From contig JARLGI010000023.1 in NCBI GenBank assembly GCA_031296115.1, positions 62,001 to 126,000 of the forward strand: a stretch of DNA of 64,000 nt, given 5' to 3'. The position numbers and the translations under genes are program-made. Below are positions 63,009 through 64,000 of this stretch, piece by piece. The notes under the pieces are model-generated. The model saw only the letters and a program-made list of their open reading frames with translations, did not search any database and was not told the origin of the DNA. The stretch's first letter is position 1. Every line of letters starts with the position of its first letter. The stretch is from Acidobacteriota bacterium. Its GTDB lineage: Bacteria > Acidobacteriota > Terriglobia > Terriglobales > Acidobacteriaceae.

Positions 63009-63220
63009 CTACGAATCCTTCTTCCCCACCACTGCACTCCCCAACTGCTTCAACTGGTGGTCGCTTACTAGGGTGGGCGTGCGGCCATAATCAGGTCGAT
63101 GGCTTTTGCCGTCTTGGGGAAGGGCATGACTTCGCGCAGGATGCCGGCGCCGGCGAGGATCATCACAATGCAGTCGATGCCGAGGGCGATGCCTCTGTGC
63201 TGCGGCGTACCGTACGGTTC
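63009..63220 (-). pseudogene. Aspartyl-tRNA synthetase, C-terminal fragment
   Basis: On the minus strand [40 protein letters not shown], then a +1 shift, [14 protein letters not shown] and TAG. The motif 3 end of AspRS is recognisable (GTPPHGGIALGxDRxVMLLA in intact enzymes, with the R of motif 3 here replaced by Cys). Only the last ~70 residues; the functional aspS must be elsewhere. Last piece inside attR. Confidence 0.75.
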
Positions 63221-63345
63221 GCGGCGAAAGTCGCGTCTTTGAACGTGGTCAATACGCGGTCAACGATTTGCCCACTTTCGAGTGTTCAGCGTTTTGTGCG
63301 CCCCTAAGCATTCAATAAGTTCCCTGTTTTCAATGCGACGCGAAA

Positions 63346-63372
63346 GTTCAACTCCTGCCGCCTCCACCATAT
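63346..63372 (+). other. Island attachment site attR (ssrA 3'-end duplicate)
   Basis: GTTCAACTCCTGCCGCCTCC, then ACCATAT, 26 of 27 bases identical to 54258-54284. The bases just to the left (GACGCGAAA versus GACGCGG) are also related. A second complete tmRNA is not present here, only the duplicated end. Confidence 0.75.
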
Positions 63373-63439
63373 ATTCTGCATGCGCAGCGGGCTTCAGACC
63401 GCTGATTCCAGTTGTTGACAGCTCTCTTTTCTGCCGAGC

Positions 63440-64000
<561 letters not shown>

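Noticed and set aside
63330-63372. Second tmRNA or a tRNA gene at the 63.3-kb repeat
   Set aside because: Only the 3' T-arm and acceptor strand are there; no 5' acceptor strand or body upstream.

Overview
The window is about 64 kb of GC-rich bacterial chromosome, most likely from an acidobacterium (Acidobacteriota, class Terriglobia or a close relative). The indicators are a ~1,100-residue Oar-like TonB-dependent receptor with an N-terminal carboxypeptidase-regulatory-like domain, PD40/TPR/Ser-Thr-kinase proteins typical of that phylum, a bacillithiol gene (bshC), an NtrYX-like two-component pair, and several families of short palindromic intergenic repeats. No taxon assignment was computed; this is inference from gene families and style.

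Layout. 1-6 kb: end of an RND pump gene, a decayed REP-associated transposase with two REP-like hairpins, an EF-P-family factor, a CDF metal transporter, a secreted peptidyl-prolyl isomerase and an NAD-dependent epimerase, then a nonsense-mutated gene and an IS110 remnant. 6-11 kb: the heat-shock operon hrcA-grpE-dnaJ-(membrane protein)-rsmE, read leftward from a promoter next to a CIRCE operator; dnaK is not in the operon. 11-16 kb: mrp, a small secreted protein, cysK-cysE, and a PD40 protein. 16-24.5 kb: a long leftward housekeeping run rapZ, ABC exporter, yicC, gmk, rpoZ, coaBC, family-4 uracil-DNA glycosylase and a GGDEF cyclase. 24.6-29.1 kb: a rightward four-gene envelope locus (secreted CsgG/FlgO-like protein, secreted caspase-like peptidase, small charged secreted protein, CHASE2 membrane protein); this is the best candidate for an undescribed system. 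29-42.5 kb: M28 peptidase, TPR protein, CGNR zinc-finger regulator, TonB receptor, bactofilin-like protein, NtrY/NtrX-like pair, radical SAM protein and a second TPR protein. 42.5-46.4 kb: phoH-ybeY-corC-era. 46.9-53.7 kb: cyclophilin, TerC protein, small secreted proteins, DUF3311-symporter pair, bshC.

53.9-63.4 kb: the tmRNA gene ssrA is followed about 9 kb later by a 27-bp near-perfect copy of its 3' end. The segment between looks like an ssrA-integrated, decaying genomic island: a Ser/Thr kinase with TPRs, a GNAT acetyltransferase, a truncated kinase abutting a transposase fragment, HD, YHS, RND and aspS gene fragments, a TonB-C-like protein, a DUF2490 protein and a novel cysteine-containing protein with an internal duplication. 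No integrase was seen. The window ends in the 3' part of a katG gene on the minus strand.

Starts were chosen by Shine-Dalgarno position, family N-termini and operon overlaps. Everything here is from reading sequence; no similarity searches were run.
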